A stretch of DNA of 64,000 bases. It comes from Diploptera punctata. Lineage: Eukaryota > Arthropoda > Insecta > Blattodea > Blaberidae. The stretch spans positions 1 to 64,000 of the forward strand of contig JASPKZ010010209.1 of the NCBI GenBank assembly GCA_030220185.1. Reading direction: 5' to 3'. This document shows positions 30,749-40,519 of the stretch, piece by piece; within the stretch, counting starts at the first letter, position 1, and every line of letters starts with the position of its first letter. The translations under genes and the position numbers were made by a program. The notes below the pieces were generated by a model that did no database searches, had not been told where the DNA came from, and saw only the letters and a list, made by a program, of their open reading frames with translations.

Positions 30749-31640
30749 TGTTTTGTGGTGGACGAAACGGAGCCTGGGCAGGTTTTTCTCGGGATTTTCT
30801 CCCGTTTTCTCTGCCACAAATTCATTCCACCATTTTCTCTATACTAGTCTATATTAGTCTCGTCCAAATTTAATGTGGAAATATCAATTAACAAAACTAA
30901 AATTATGTCATTTCATGGGAAGGACCCCATACAAAGCAAAATATGTCTCTAGAATAAAATTTTAGAGAGATCTAATCAATTTAAATATCTTGGATATTAT
31001 CTCTCTATCTGGGATGAAAAGGATATCCCTGAAAAAATTACTAGTTATAATAAAAGTTTGGGAATTATTAACCAAGTTATGAAACCATCCCTTGTACAAA
31101 AAACACCAGATTGCGTTTATGTAACACTTTGGCTAGACCAATGTTGACCTATGGTGGTGAAGCATGGACACTAAAAAGACAATATGAAAGCAGAATAACG
31201 GCTTGTGAAATGAGATTCATGCGCGAGTTACACCAGATGGACCGGAAAAGGAACACCGATATCTTAAAAGAATTGAAGACTACGCCAATTTTGGAATATA
31301 TTAAACGGTACCAACTAAATTGGAAACACCATCTTGAAAGAATGAGTTCAAATCGGATCCCCAAAGCTGTTCATAATTATATACCAAGAGGACGAAGATC
31401 ACTGGGCCGTCCTATGAAACGCTGGAGGGAAAATTTTCTATAGGATCGTAACAGGCCTTGGCCTAATACTTGGAAGGAAGAAGAAGAAGAAGTCTCGTCC
31501 ATTTCTTTTTATTTCATTTCATTCATCTGCTCCCGTTAAGATCGGCCGGCACCCTTGTCATTCACAGACCTCTATATAGGGCTTCATCTCATCTCATCCC
31601 TCGATCCGACCCCGAGTTGGACACGAGTTGAGGATATTTT
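30749..31640 (+). mobile_element. SINE2 body, split by RTE-C
   Basis: Parts 30749-30866 (gtggtggacgaaacggagcc) and 31491-31640 (cttcatctcatctcatccct) together match the SINE2 at 17364 without its tRNA head. The break carries an 11-bp duplication. Confidence 0.85.
30867..31490 (+). mobile_element. RTE-C insertion with 11-bp TSD
   Basis: Starts at VEISINKTKIMSFHGKDPI, then QFKYLGYYLS, NKSLGIINQVMKPSL, the MLTYGGEAWTLKRQYESRIT frame (31111-31443), ILEYIKRYQLNWKHHLERM and RRSLGRPMKRWRENFL, and a GAA tail. Target duplication agtctcgtcca at 30856-30866 and 31491-31501. 5'-truncated after the YADD region, with two frameshifts. Confidence 0.92.
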
Positions 31641-32394
31641 ATTTATTTTAATTTGAAGAATTATTTCCCCTTAATTAACACAAAAAATATAACAATGTAA
31701 GTTAATTAGAAGCATGTATATGGATGGGTTACTTTTTTTACTTCTCTTTGCACCTGTATCCCCTTAAAACCCAGTATTTATTTTACAGTCTGATGTTATG
31801 TTATTTTAATACATGTAATATTAATATTAAATTACAAAAACAAATGAGTTGATATTTTATTCGCGTTCTAATAATAATGAGTAGTCATTTGTTTTAAAAA
31901 GGAAATAAATTCATTGTTAGTGTTTTGTTTGTAGCCACAAACAAATGATTTATTAGCGATGCATATTTTAGACTAATGAAATGTTAGGGTTCGATAATTA
32001 GTCTTTGCAACGTACAGTCGTGTTCAAAAATGACGTGAACGTGCTTTGGTTTGCGATAATAAATGGATGGAATTGTCATTCAAATTAAGTTATAATTCGA
32101 ATATCTCAGTAATGCGTTTTGTCATGCGAAGACATACAACTGTTATGTGATACAGAGTGATTCTATAAATATACAGAGTGACTTTATAAGCCTTAAGGAA
32201 TATAGAGTGACAAATGAAGGATACATTTGAAAGATTATTTTAAACTCATCATAATCATCATAGACTGTTAAAAAACTGTTTATTTAAAACTGGGAGAAGT
32301 TATTATTAATATATTCTATATACCGTCCTATATCACTGCTACTATATCAGTTCAGAGCGTAGTTGCAGTTATCAACATTTATAAGATTCATGAT
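31641..32394. other. No gene; possible Tc1/mariner end scrap
   Basis: AT-rich. The segment acagtcgtgttcaaaaatga at about 32015 resembles a Tc1-type terminal repeat, but no partner end was found. Short imperfect repeats (tacagagtga) occur near 32150-32210. Confidence 0.4.
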
Positions 32395-32580
32395 GTGTTC
32401 CGTTGAGGTATTATTCAAAATTAAAATATACAAATTATGGAATGTTCACCTGAAAGATCCGTCTTCTCAACTTAATTAATCATTTAACTGTAGCGCTTTC
32501 GGGACTTTGTCCCATCATCAGCAGGATTTCTATATTTTAATTGTAAGTTTGCAGTTGTACTGTTAAAAATTGTTTGCATT
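32395..32580 (-). pseudogene. PLE 3'-terminal fragment
   Basis: Minus-strand similarity in order to the outer end of the PLE at 45665-45790: ctgctgatgatgggac, then a gctacag-like segment, then aagttgag..gacgg. No coding part remains. Confidence 0.6.
32497..32521 (-). ncRNA. Hammerhead-like motif
   Basis: Minus strand: CTGATGA, one T, a 5-bp stem GGGAC/GTCCC with AAA loop, then GAAA. This is the hammerhead core arrangement with one extra base before stem II. Helix III is not evident. Confidence 0.45.
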
Positions 32581-32589
32581 AGATGTTTC

Positions 32590-32988
32590 GGCCGCGGTGG
32601 TCTCGTGGTTATGCTCCTTGGCTCTGATCCCGAGGGTCGTGGATTTCAACCCCGGCCGGGGTCAATGGATTTTTTTAGGGTGGAAAATCCTCCAAGAAGC
32701 AAGTCCTCCGGGAGGGACTTTAAGCCGGGGTTCCCGAGTCTGAAGATTTTCAGGCTCGTAAAAGATTCTTAAGCCTGAATAAAATGCCCTCTAAAGCAAC
32801 TTTACCGAATTTTCCCATCCTAGTTCTACCTTGGTTTCCTAGAGGTCAGTATGCGGCGGAACTTTGACCACGGCCCACTGAAATGACATCTATACGACGT
32901 TCAGTGTAACTTAATTAGTACGGTTCAGATTCTTCCCGTAGGGGGAGAGCGCCTAAATATCTGTTAAGGGAAACATGGGCTTACAAGA
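32590..32988 (+). mobile_element. SINE4, full length with 9-bp TSD
   Basis: Head gccgcggtggtctcgtggtt..tgctccttggct and gatttcaaccccgg, then gcaagtcctccgggaggg, agattttcaggctcgtaaaa and the 3' end gggggagagcgcctaa..gggcttacaag. Direct repeats agatgtttc at 32581-32589 and 32989-32997. Confidence 0.9.
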
Positions 32989-33000
32989 AGATGTTTCTTC

Positions 33001-33222
33001 TCTGACACCCATATTGGTGGAACCATGGTGCTACTTTCCCCGCCATATGACTAAAATTGTGTGCAGAACTGCCATCGATAGAAACATTGTTCTTAGGTAA
33101 CATCGTATTTTACAGGAAACAAGATAGAATACCACCTAAGATGGTGCCAATAATTGGGAACTTCTTGCATTTCTTATTTACCATAACAAAACATTATATA
33201 TATATATATATATATATATAAC
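33001..33222. other. No gene; (AT)n at 33194-33222
   Basis: Unassigned sequence and a TA microsatellite directly abutting the PLE palindrome. Confidence 0.6.
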
Positions 33223-33482
33223 AAGTTAAAATATACCTTCTTAGTTAAAATCCGTCGTCCTCAACTTATACAATATGTAATCTTTATGCCTGTAGGCCTT
33301 TCAGAATATCCGTTCCATCTTCAGCAGCTCACTCTTCGCTACAACATCCAGTATGATGGTTGATGCTGCTGATCCTGCTGAAGATGGAACGGATGTTCTG
33401 AAAGGCCTACAGGCATAAAGATTACATATTTTATAAGTTGAGGACGACAGATCTTACCTAAGAAGGTATATTTTAACTTGTT
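33223..33482. mobile_element. PLE-derived palindrome (non-coding)
   Basis: Arms 33223-33333 and about 33372-33482 are reverse complements over about 108 bp, with a loop of about 40 bp. In outward order each arm has CTGAAGA, a stem, GAAAGGCCTACAGGC and aagttgaggacga. This is the order of the PLE 3' end at 45665-45765. No coding sequence. Confidence 0.8.
33378..33403 (+). ncRNA. Hammerhead-like motif (right arm; mirrored at 33299-33324)
   Basis: CTGAAGA, one T, stem GGAAC/GTTCT with loop GGAT, then GAAA. The left arm carries the same on the minus strand with one weakened pair. Confidence 0.45.
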
Positions 33483-33680
33483 TTATTTTATGACTCTCCA
33501 CCTCAGCGGTTTAACGATGCATTTTATTAGCATTGAATATATATACATGGGCCTACCTAATAAAATGTTTATGCTTTTTCCATGATATCGATAGATTCTC
33601 CTTCATTTATAATTTTATCACGAGCAGAATATATGCTCCATGCTGACTCACCTGTAATTTCTGCTATTATTTTCACCACA
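33483..33680. other. No gene seen
   Basis: Short unassigned interval. Confidence 0.4.
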
Positions 33681-33693
33681 TCCTCAAAGGCTT

Positions 33694-33992
33694 TAAAAGT
33701 GATCCCACAACAGGCCATAGGAGACCCTTGGGGTAGTAGGAGGTTAAGGCTCCCACTTTTTCTAGGCAGTCAGCACTTGAGTGTCAGCCGAGTTATCAGC
33801 CTTGCGTGATGGCCGTCTTTACTCCAGAACAAGAGTCTGATACTTATTTCAGTTATAGGTTGAGTCGATTTCAGGGTCTGGTACCTCCAGAAGGTTTGGG
33901 TCAGTTTAAAAATCCTAAACCCACCGGACTCGAACCCTCGACCTTCCGATTTGTAAGCGCACTGCCTTAACCACTACGCTACGGCGTGCCCC
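33694..33992 (-). mobile_element. SINE3, older copy with decayed TSD
   Basis: Complete from ggcacgccgtagcgtagtgg (minus) to the cactttt end. The flanks tcctcaaaggctt and tcctcattggctt (33681-33693, 33993-34005) match at 11 of 13 positions. Confidence 0.87.
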
Positions 33993-34189
33993 TCCTCATT
34001 GGCTTAATGTATGAATTTTTTATTAAACTGTTTAAATACATTCAAAATAATTTGTGTCCGCTTTTAGAAACTGTTCAGAAGGGTATATTTTGAACAATTG
34101 AAATTCCAACGTAAGGAAACAATACTTATTTCTGGTATTAAAAGTGCAATTATATATCTTATTATTTTTCCTTATCTAATATGAAATGA

Positions 34190-34790
34190 ATGTTTGTTTG
34201 TTCGTACTTTGTGCGCGGCCATATCGTTGATCCGATTGTGTTTTTTTGCAAAATGTTCAGGAGATTCCCGGGATGAACATAGGCTATAAGAGAGTTGTGA
34301 TACTCAACTCCTACACCCTTAAAAATCACCCTTTGTAGTGAAAAACGTGAAAAAAAATCCTGTTTTGACGCTTAAATGGCTTACGCTGCCTAAACCATAA
34401 CAAATACACCAAATCATTGTACACAGAATTGAATATCTCAAAAACTTCTCATCCGGTTGTGATGGGGCTTTTTGCAAAATGTTCAGGATTTTCCCGGGAT
34501 CGTTATAGGCTATAAGATAATTTTAATGCTCAAGCCCTTCACGCTTATAAATCGCCCTTTGCAGTGAAAAGTAAAATAACGGTGACTTTTGGACGCTTAA
34601 ATGGCTTACGCGCTGCCTAAACCATAACAAATAGACCAAATTAATTTACATAGAATTGAACATCTCAAAAAAACTCTACAAAAAAGTCCGCGACAGCATA
34701 TGTTTATCTCTTACGGATAACTCACAATAACCATTTTTGTCTTTCATTGATGCCAAGAAGATCGGGATAAGTAGATTCCCGGGCAAGCAG
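34190..34790 (+). mobile_element. Helitron-like repeat with 226-bp internal duplication
   Basis: gcaaaatgttcaggagattc and its partner recur at 34248 and 34474, followed both times by cgcttaaatggcttacg and cctaaaccataacaaat. The right end has gtagattcccgggcaagcag, resembling the GC-rich 3' hairpin of insect Helitrons (a better form, tgcccggcgttgcccggg, is at 42990). No Rep/Hel coding; class inferred from these ends only. Confidence 0.5.
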
Positions 34791-34809
34791 AGCAGCAGCA
34801 CGGATTACT

Positions 34810-35354
34810 TACTCTTACTCACTGGCACTATCGAACCAGTAGGTTCATGGCCGCGGGACATAAGCTCTCCATACATTCCTATCCTGAGCTAATGCTTTGC
34901 AATCTTTTCCTGTATAATCTACTTCCCTCAAATCATAGTTAATGTTATTCTCCCACCTCATTCTTGGTCTACCAATTGGACGTTTTCCCTCTGGCTTTCC
35001 TACAAGAAGCTTCCATGCAAGTCTTTCATTCCCCATACGTGCAACATGTCCTGCCCATCGCAGTCTCCGAGACTTAACTGTTCTTATTATATCTGGCTTC
35101 CTATAAAGACCATGTAGTTCATTGTTATGTAGTCTTCTCCATTCACATGTGTGTTCATCTCTCTTTGGTCCAAAAATCTTCTTAAGTACTTTATTCTCAA
35201 ATACTTGTAATCTCCTTTCCTCCCTTAAAGTAAGAGTCTGTGTTTCGCACCCATATAATATAACTGGTAGAATAATAGTTTTATATATTTTCAGTTTAAC
35301 GTTTTTTGAAAGGAGTTGGGACATCAAGAGTCTCTGCAATGCATAATAGCACGC
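34810..35354 (-). mobile_element. RTE-A, recent insertion with perfect 18-bp TSD
   Basis: The direct repeat gcagcagcacggattact at 34792-34809 and 35355-35372 brackets exactly the element. Its 5' end starts within ACYYALQRLL and its 3' tail is GTAAGAGTA-like. This is target-primed insertion of a 545-bp truncated RNA into the Helitron-like repeat. Confidence 0.94.
34845..35339 (-). CDS. RTE-A C-terminal ORF, 164 codons
   Basis: Reads MQRLLMSQLLSKNVKLKIYK, VILYGCETQTLTLREERRL, RRLRWAGHVARMGNERLAW and GKRPIGRPRMRWEN. A 2-bp deletion replaces the last residues (AYVPRP instead of AYVRAAMNLRVR). CETQTL instead of CETWTL is another private change. No catalytic domain. Confidence 0.75.
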   Translation of the reverse strand: MQRLLMSQLLSKNVKLKIYKTIILPVILYGCETQTLTLREERRLQVFENKVLKKIFGPKRDEHTCEWRRLHNNELHGLYRKPDIIRTVKSRRLRWAGHVARMGNERLAWKLLVGKPEGKRPIGRPRMRWENNINYDLREVDYTGKDCKALAQDRNVWRAYVPRP

Positions 35355-35372
35355 GCAGCAGCACGGATTACT

Positions 35373-35885
35373 CGAAATAACGAATTTTACCTTTTAGCTC
35401 ATTAATACCAAATACATTGGGATACGTAGATTGCCGGGTAATCAGCACGGGGTATCTTGAAGAAGAAGAAAATGAAGATGATGAACTTTAGTTGAAGTTT
35501 TACCTGTATTGCTAGGATGTATCATGTTAGAGAAAGATGGAGGGCTGGTGAAAGATTGGATTGGAATGAAGCGATATCGTACAAATTACTTTTATCTGCC
35601 GCCGTCTATATAAACTTGATTGTATGAAAGTGAAGGATGTATCCGTCCGCCTCCCACCCCACCTTCTCGTCTTCCTCCGATCAAACTAAGTCAATACAAT
35701 CCAAATGAAATTCCCTTCTTTTGTCTTCCAACAAGTAGAGCTACATAATGCAGCCTTCATTTGTTTCAACTACCTTTTCAAAAGTAAATTTAGGCTTCAT
35801 CTTAGAAGGGAGTGATCTATGTTATCATATTAGAACGTAGCTTCAGATTATGTTGATATAGTGGTCATCTATAGCTTGGCTATCT
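35373..35885. other. Helitron-like remnant, then no gene
   Basis: 35400-35455 contains gtagattgccgggtaatcag, a diverged repeat of the end seen at 34770. The remainder is unassigned. Confidence 0.4.
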
Positions 35886-36150
35886 AACTCACTGGCACTA
35901 TCGAACCTATAGGCTCATGGCCGCGCGGACATAAGCTGTCCATACACCCCTGTCCTGAGCTAATATTTTCCAAACATTCCTTGTATGATCTTCTTCCCTC
36001 AAATCATGGTTAGTTTTATTCTCCCACCTCATTTTTGGCCTACCTACATGACGTTTACCCTCTGGTTTTCCCGCAAGAAGCCTCCATGTGTCTCTTTCAT
36101 TCCGCATTCGTACCAGATGTCTTGCCCATCGCAATCTACGAAACATATTT
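35886..36150 (-). pseudogene. RTE-A copy, variant subfamily
   Basis: Minus strand: RRLRWARHLVRMRNERDTW, GKRHVGRPKMRWEN, DLREEDHTRNVWK, AYVRAAMSL. Open for 86 codons but diverged from the main group. Confidence 0.85.
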
Positions 36151-36204
36151 TTTTTGTTCAATGCCACACGTTGTCATTTGGACATACTGGTATTGTCTTT
36201 TAGC

Positions 36205-36372
36205 ATCGCGTTATTGTAACCTAGTTCTGAGGTTGGGGCGCCTGGAAGGTGGAGATACGCTGCCCCGATGATATATGATAGGTGATGATGATGATAATGA
36301 TGCACCAGGAGAGGCCTTATTCCTAAACTTAATGAATATGTTAAGGCCAGATGATGTTCGGGGACCGTTTGG
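36205..36372 (-). mobile_element. SINE1a tail/body fragment
   Basis: Minus strand has aaacggtccccgaacatcat and the 1a tail cggggcagcgtatctccacc. The head is missing. Confidence 0.75.
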
Positions 36373-36534
36373 ATAACCAGAGGGAAAAAGCCCTGTTGAG
36401 AGACCAAGAATGAGGTGGGAGAATAACATTAACTATGATTTGGGGGGAAGTCGATTATACAGGGAATGGTTGGAAAACATTAGCTCAGAATAGGGTCGTA
36501 TGGAGAGCTTATGTCCACGCGGCCAGTGAGTTAT
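36373..36534 (+). pseudogene. RTE-A 3' fragment
   Basis: Reads EGKSPVERPRMRWEN-like, then the DLRG..DYTGNGWK segment, ending gccagtgagttatagtt. An ATT microsatellite (36535-36587) follows. Confidence 0.8.
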
Positions 36535-36535
36535 A

Positions 36536-36586
<51 letters not shown>

Positions 36587-36587
36587 G
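36535..36587. repeat. (ATT)n microsatellite
   Basis: About 17 units at the 3' end of an RTE-A fragment. Confidence 0.92.
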
Positions 36588-37018
36588 TGTGGTGATGCTT
36601 CTTTTCTATTAATATTATTTGATTGTAAATTTACTTATCGTCTGTAGTGGACTATAGCGAATTCATTAGTAATTGAAGAGTTTATCTGTCGGGGATTGAA
36701 ACCGCAGACAGAGAGAGGGCTGTGTCTGTGGGGTGTTGTTAGATGTTGTTAGGACCACAAGAGAGCAAGTTAAACAAACATGTGAATGTCGTCTTACTAA
36801 CTTTGAGGTAAGTTTAGTTTTTTTATTATTTTGTTGATGTGGGCATGGACTTCAGTTTTACAGTCGGCCATGAGTTTCTACACAAAAACAATGTTTATTT
36901 TCCCTGAGCTGTCAAGGGAGGAAACAATACATGAAAAGTTAAAGCGATTCGCAACATTTTCCTCTCAAATACTCTATATCGAGAAGTCTCTTGTTCACAT
37001 ACCAACACTCACCAACTT
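36588..37018. other. No gene seen
   Basis: Unassigned. The long plus frame that crosses it into the CT tract is a low-complexity artefact. Confidence 0.5.
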
Positions 37019-37033
37019 GTCTCTCTCTCTCTC

Positions 37034-37071
<38 letters not shown>

Positions 37072-37124
37072 CTCTCTCTCACTCTATCTCACTATCTCTC
37101 TCTCTCTCTCTCTCTCCCTCTCTC

Positions 37125-37212
<88 letters not shown>

Positions 37213-37232
37213 CCTCCCTCTCTCTCGCTCAT
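37019..37232. repeat. (CT)n microsatellite, 214 bp
   Basis: Almost pure CT dinucleotide with a few CC, CG and TA interruptions. It gives false Ser/Leu-rich frames on the plus strand and Arg/Glu-rich frames on the minus strand. Confidence 0.97.
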
Positions 37233-37889
37233 GTATTTTCTATCGTGTTTATTCTCTTTTACATCCTTCCTTTTCGTTCCTTCTTTCATTATTTCTATTT
37301 ATTTATTCGTTTCTTTCTATATTCTTATTTTGGCTCAACTGCACTTCTACTAGCGCTTGATTTTTCAGTTATATTGTTGTAAACTATAACTCTTCTTTTG
37401 TGTTTACTAACATTATTTAATATTTTAAACTTTTTCAAACAATTTTTATAACATTATTAGATAATTTTGAAGTATTTATTTAAATATGCAAATCACAATA
37501 TTATGACGCTGTTAGACAATATTGTGATGCTAACTGTTATTTTCTCCACAGAGTATATTACTTAGTCTATGATTTTTGTATCACTGTTTTGGGTTATCGC
37601 TGGTTGGATCAGCGTTAGGGAGCGATAAATAAGTGTACACCCATTTTTAATAAACGTTTGGTAATTTTAATATTATTAATATATCTTTTTAACATAGATT
37701 TGGGGATTTATTGCAGATATTGGTCATTTAAATTTCATAGCGACAGATAGTAATCGAGGATGATAATCAATATGTGGTTCGATTGTGGGTTATCGGCGGC
37801 TCTATAATCTCTGGCGCATGCGCACTGTTATTCTATAGAAAATATTTCACGCTAGTTTAAGTGCAGTCTTTCCCTTATTTTTTTATTTC
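37233..37889. other. No gene; one small hairpin
   Basis: AT-rich, with a perfect inverted repeat cacaatatt..aatattgtg at 37495-37530. No coding support. Confidence 0.5.
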
Positions 37890-38735
37890 TATTCACTGAT
37901 TATTTTCCTCATCACTGAGGGTTTTCACCAACCAATCTTAATAATTAACAGGAGTTTTAAAAAAAATACATAAATGACTACGGACTTACAGACTATCAGT
38001 TTGCAACAAACATTCACAAATTTCCCTTAATTAAAGTTCTCCATCGTTCTCTGTCCTCTGTGTCTTCATCTGTTACACCACATTTTCTCATTGAATTTTC
38101 AATGTTATTCTTCCAGGTTGTTCTTGGTCTTCCTTTTCTGCTCCTTATTTCTTTCAATTTTCCATGTATGGACGTCCTTTGGTAGTCTTCCATCCTGCAT
38201 TCTTCTTACGTGTCCATATCATTTTAGCCTTCTGTGTTTAATCTCATCCATTTTACTTCTTTCTGCATTCATCCATTTTCTAATTTTTGTATTTATAATT
38301 ATTTCCAGTCGAGTTTTTCTGGCAGCTCTTCTCCAAAAATTCATTTCAACTGCAGTTATTCTGTTGACATGTTGTTGTGTCATTGTCCAAACTTCCGATC
38401 CATATAACATTATACTTTCTGCTATGAACTTATAAATTAGTTGTTTTGTTCTGTTAATGATGTTTTTACTCCATAGTATAGAGTTTAACATTCCTATGGT
38501 TTTTCTTCCATTACTGATCCTTTATGCTATTTGTTTGTTTGATGTTCCATCTTTCTCTATAATTGATACCAAATAACATAAACAAACTATCGCTCTTCTT
38601 TATATTTACCCCATCAATGTATAATTCATCTGGGTCATTTGTTAAATACTCTGTTTTGTTTTTGTTGATTTTCAAACCCTATTTCTGATGTGTTGTTGAC
38701 AACTGATTGCACATATAATTTGCATCTTCTCCATC
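37890..38735 (-). pseudogene. RTE-E retrotransposon 3' half
   Basis: Minus strand starts EDANYMCNQLSTTH just after the RT active site, then LKINKNKTEYLTNDPDELYI, IMLYGSEVWTMTQQHVNRIT, FWRRAARKTRLE, KIRKWMNAERSKMDEIKHRR and RRMQDGRLPKDV. The 3' untranslated part ends at about 37890. Scattered stops and frameshifts. Closest to 57735-58187. Confidence 0.85.
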
Positions 38736-39345
38736 ATCATCATCGTCCTTTCAAGTATTAGGCCCAGTGGCCCGTTACGGTCTCCCGCCATCTCCGAAAA
38801 GGTCGACCCACAGATCTTCTGCCTCGAGGAATGTAGTGAAGAATTTGTTTTGGTATTCTGTGACGATCCATGCGCTGAATATGGGCTAGCCAATTGTTTC
38901 TATATTCTTGGAGGTATTCAGATATAGGTGCGATGTTTAACTCTCTGGCTATTGTTGAATTTCTTTGGTGGTCTAGAAGGTTATAACCTGCAGTTCGTCG
39001 CAAAAATTTCATCTCCGTGGCTGTAATATGACGATCATCCTGAGTTCTGATGGTCCAAGCTTCACTGCCATAACAGATTATGGGTCTAGCGAGAATTTTA
39101 TAGATTTTCATTCTTGTGTGTCTCTGCACATTTGATGGTTTAAAAACTTGGTTGATAATTCTTAAAGCTTTATTATAGTTTTGTATTTTAAAGGATATAC
39201 CACATTCCTCATTATAAGTTAGATTATATCCTAAGTATTTAAATGAATTAACTTGCTTTTCTCCACCCTGGGTTATAATTATCTGATCGTCGGCAAAAAG
39301 TAAGTGATGTAGATATCTTCTTTCTGTTAATTCTAGTCACGGTTT
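38736..39345 (-). pseudogene. RTE-F retrotransposon 3' half
   Basis: Minus strand starts inside the active site with FADDQIIIT, then NSFKYLGYNLTYNEECG, KALRIINQVFKPSN and ILARPIICYGSEAWTIRTQD. It continues EMKFLRRTAGYNLLDHQRN, YRNNWLAHIQRMDRHRIPKQ, RRSVGRPFRRWRETV and an ATG-rich tail. A 123-codon stretch (38758-39129) is intact. Related to RTE-C. It abuts RTE-E head to tail. Confidence 0.87.
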
Positions 39346-39612
39346 TGCAAACACTTAGATGACCGTTCCATTAAACAGATGTCTACATAGACAATCTATC
39401 TTGTTAATTATTTGTTCCATTTCTATTAATTAAGGTAAATGTACCGGTAATTGACACTTCATTAGTAATTGACACTTTTACACTAAAATGTAACAAATAA
39501 CTTTTTTTTTTCGCGGAGAATTACACATTTGAACTGAATATGGTGGTGTTGACTACGCACTCTAGGAGCAATAAATGCTTTAAACTCTTCATATTTGAAG
39601 AGAAAAATTATA
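39346..39612. other. No gene seen
   Basis: AT-rich unassigned interval. Confidence 0.45.
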
Positions 39613-39614
39613 CG

Positions 39615-39684
39615 CTCAGACCGGGACTTAAACCCGGGACCCTTGGTTTTCTAGTCCAAGTGCTCTACCATCTCAGCTACATGA
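39615..39684 (-). tRNA. tRNA-like sequence (pseudogene or SINE head)
   Basis: The minus strand has a D arm (tagctgagatggtagagc) and a good 5-bp T stem ccggg/cccgg with loop TTTAAGT. The acceptor GCTCATG/TCTGAGC pairs at 5 of 7 positions plus one wobble. The anticodon arm is irregular (cttggactagaaaaccaag); if forced to 7 nt the loop CTAGAAA would give AGA. No 3' SINE body was recognised. The weak anticodon stem and altered T loop argue against function. Confidence 0.45.
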
Positions 39685-39734
39685 GCAAGTACCGATCTAA
39701 ACGCAAATTTTCCTCTATATACTTTTGTAATAAC

Positions 39735-40225
39735 TCTGTTTGGCGGATCAAAAATATTACAAAAAAATAGAAAATTAAAAATGTATCAAACCATAATAAT
39801 TCAGAGCAATTTAACATATGGTGCTGAAGTCTGGCAAATTCCTACCAGGGAAATGAAAATAATTTTAAGTACAGAAATGGATGTTTTATGAAGATCAGCT
39901 GGAAAAATCTAGAATGGATAGAATATCAAATAAAGAAATAAGGGAAATTATGGGTGTACAAGAGGAGCCGGACATTATAGACCTTGTACAAAAGAAAAGA
40001 TTACAGTAGTCAAAATAATGCCAGAGCAAATATTGCCTAAAATTATAATGGAATAGATCCCAATGGAAAGGAGTAATAAAGGAAGACCAGAGAGAACCTG
40101 AATAGAAGGGTTACAAGTAGCTATGAATATCAGAGGATTGGAGGAAGATCAATGGATGGACAGAGAGGAATGGCGTTTGGTTTCCGGAAGACGGCAGCAG
40201 CTGTCAGGATACCGGATGATGATTA
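39735..40225 (+). pseudogene. RTE-B 3' fragment
   Basis: Frames read RIKNITKK-like, IYQTII-like, YGAEVWQIPT, MDRISNKEIREIMGVQEEPD and, in the last frame, MNIRGLEEDQWMDREEWRLV with the GAT tail. More decayed than 14906. Several indels. Confidence 0.82.
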
Positions 40226-40519
40226 TAAAGAAGATGCTTACAGCGCATGACCAAGCTATGTTTTCGAACTGTACAATACAAACTAGCTCGCGTGGCGTTC
40301 AGCTCAGCTGCATTTCTTCTTGGCACTTTCTTTGTCTGACACCAGAGTAGCTAGTATCGGTGAAGGTCTGAAAAAATGAAAACATTATCTTAAAAACTAC
40401 CTCAATGGATTAATTTCTTCGGAATTCGTTAAAATCTTAGAGAGAAAAGAAAACATGACGATCGTGATAATAGGTGATTGTTTATTGATTTTATTAAACA
40501 CAATGTGTACATTTACAGT
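40226..40519. other. No gene seen
   Basis: Immediately 3' of the LINE-G ORF. It may be its 3' UTR but has no partner in the window. Confidence 0.4.

Noticed and set aside
32015..32060. Tc1/mariner transposon
   Set aside because: Only one terminal-repeat-like motif is visible, with no partner end, no TA pair and no transposase.
36831..37382. Long Ser/Leu-rich frame (183 codons) and the Arg/Glu-rich frame opposite
   Set aside because: Produced by the CT dinucleotide microsatellite; no start context, domain or homologue.
39615..39684. Functional tRNA gene
   Set aside because: The anticodon stem is irregular and the T loop lacks the usual TTC; kept only as tRNA-like.
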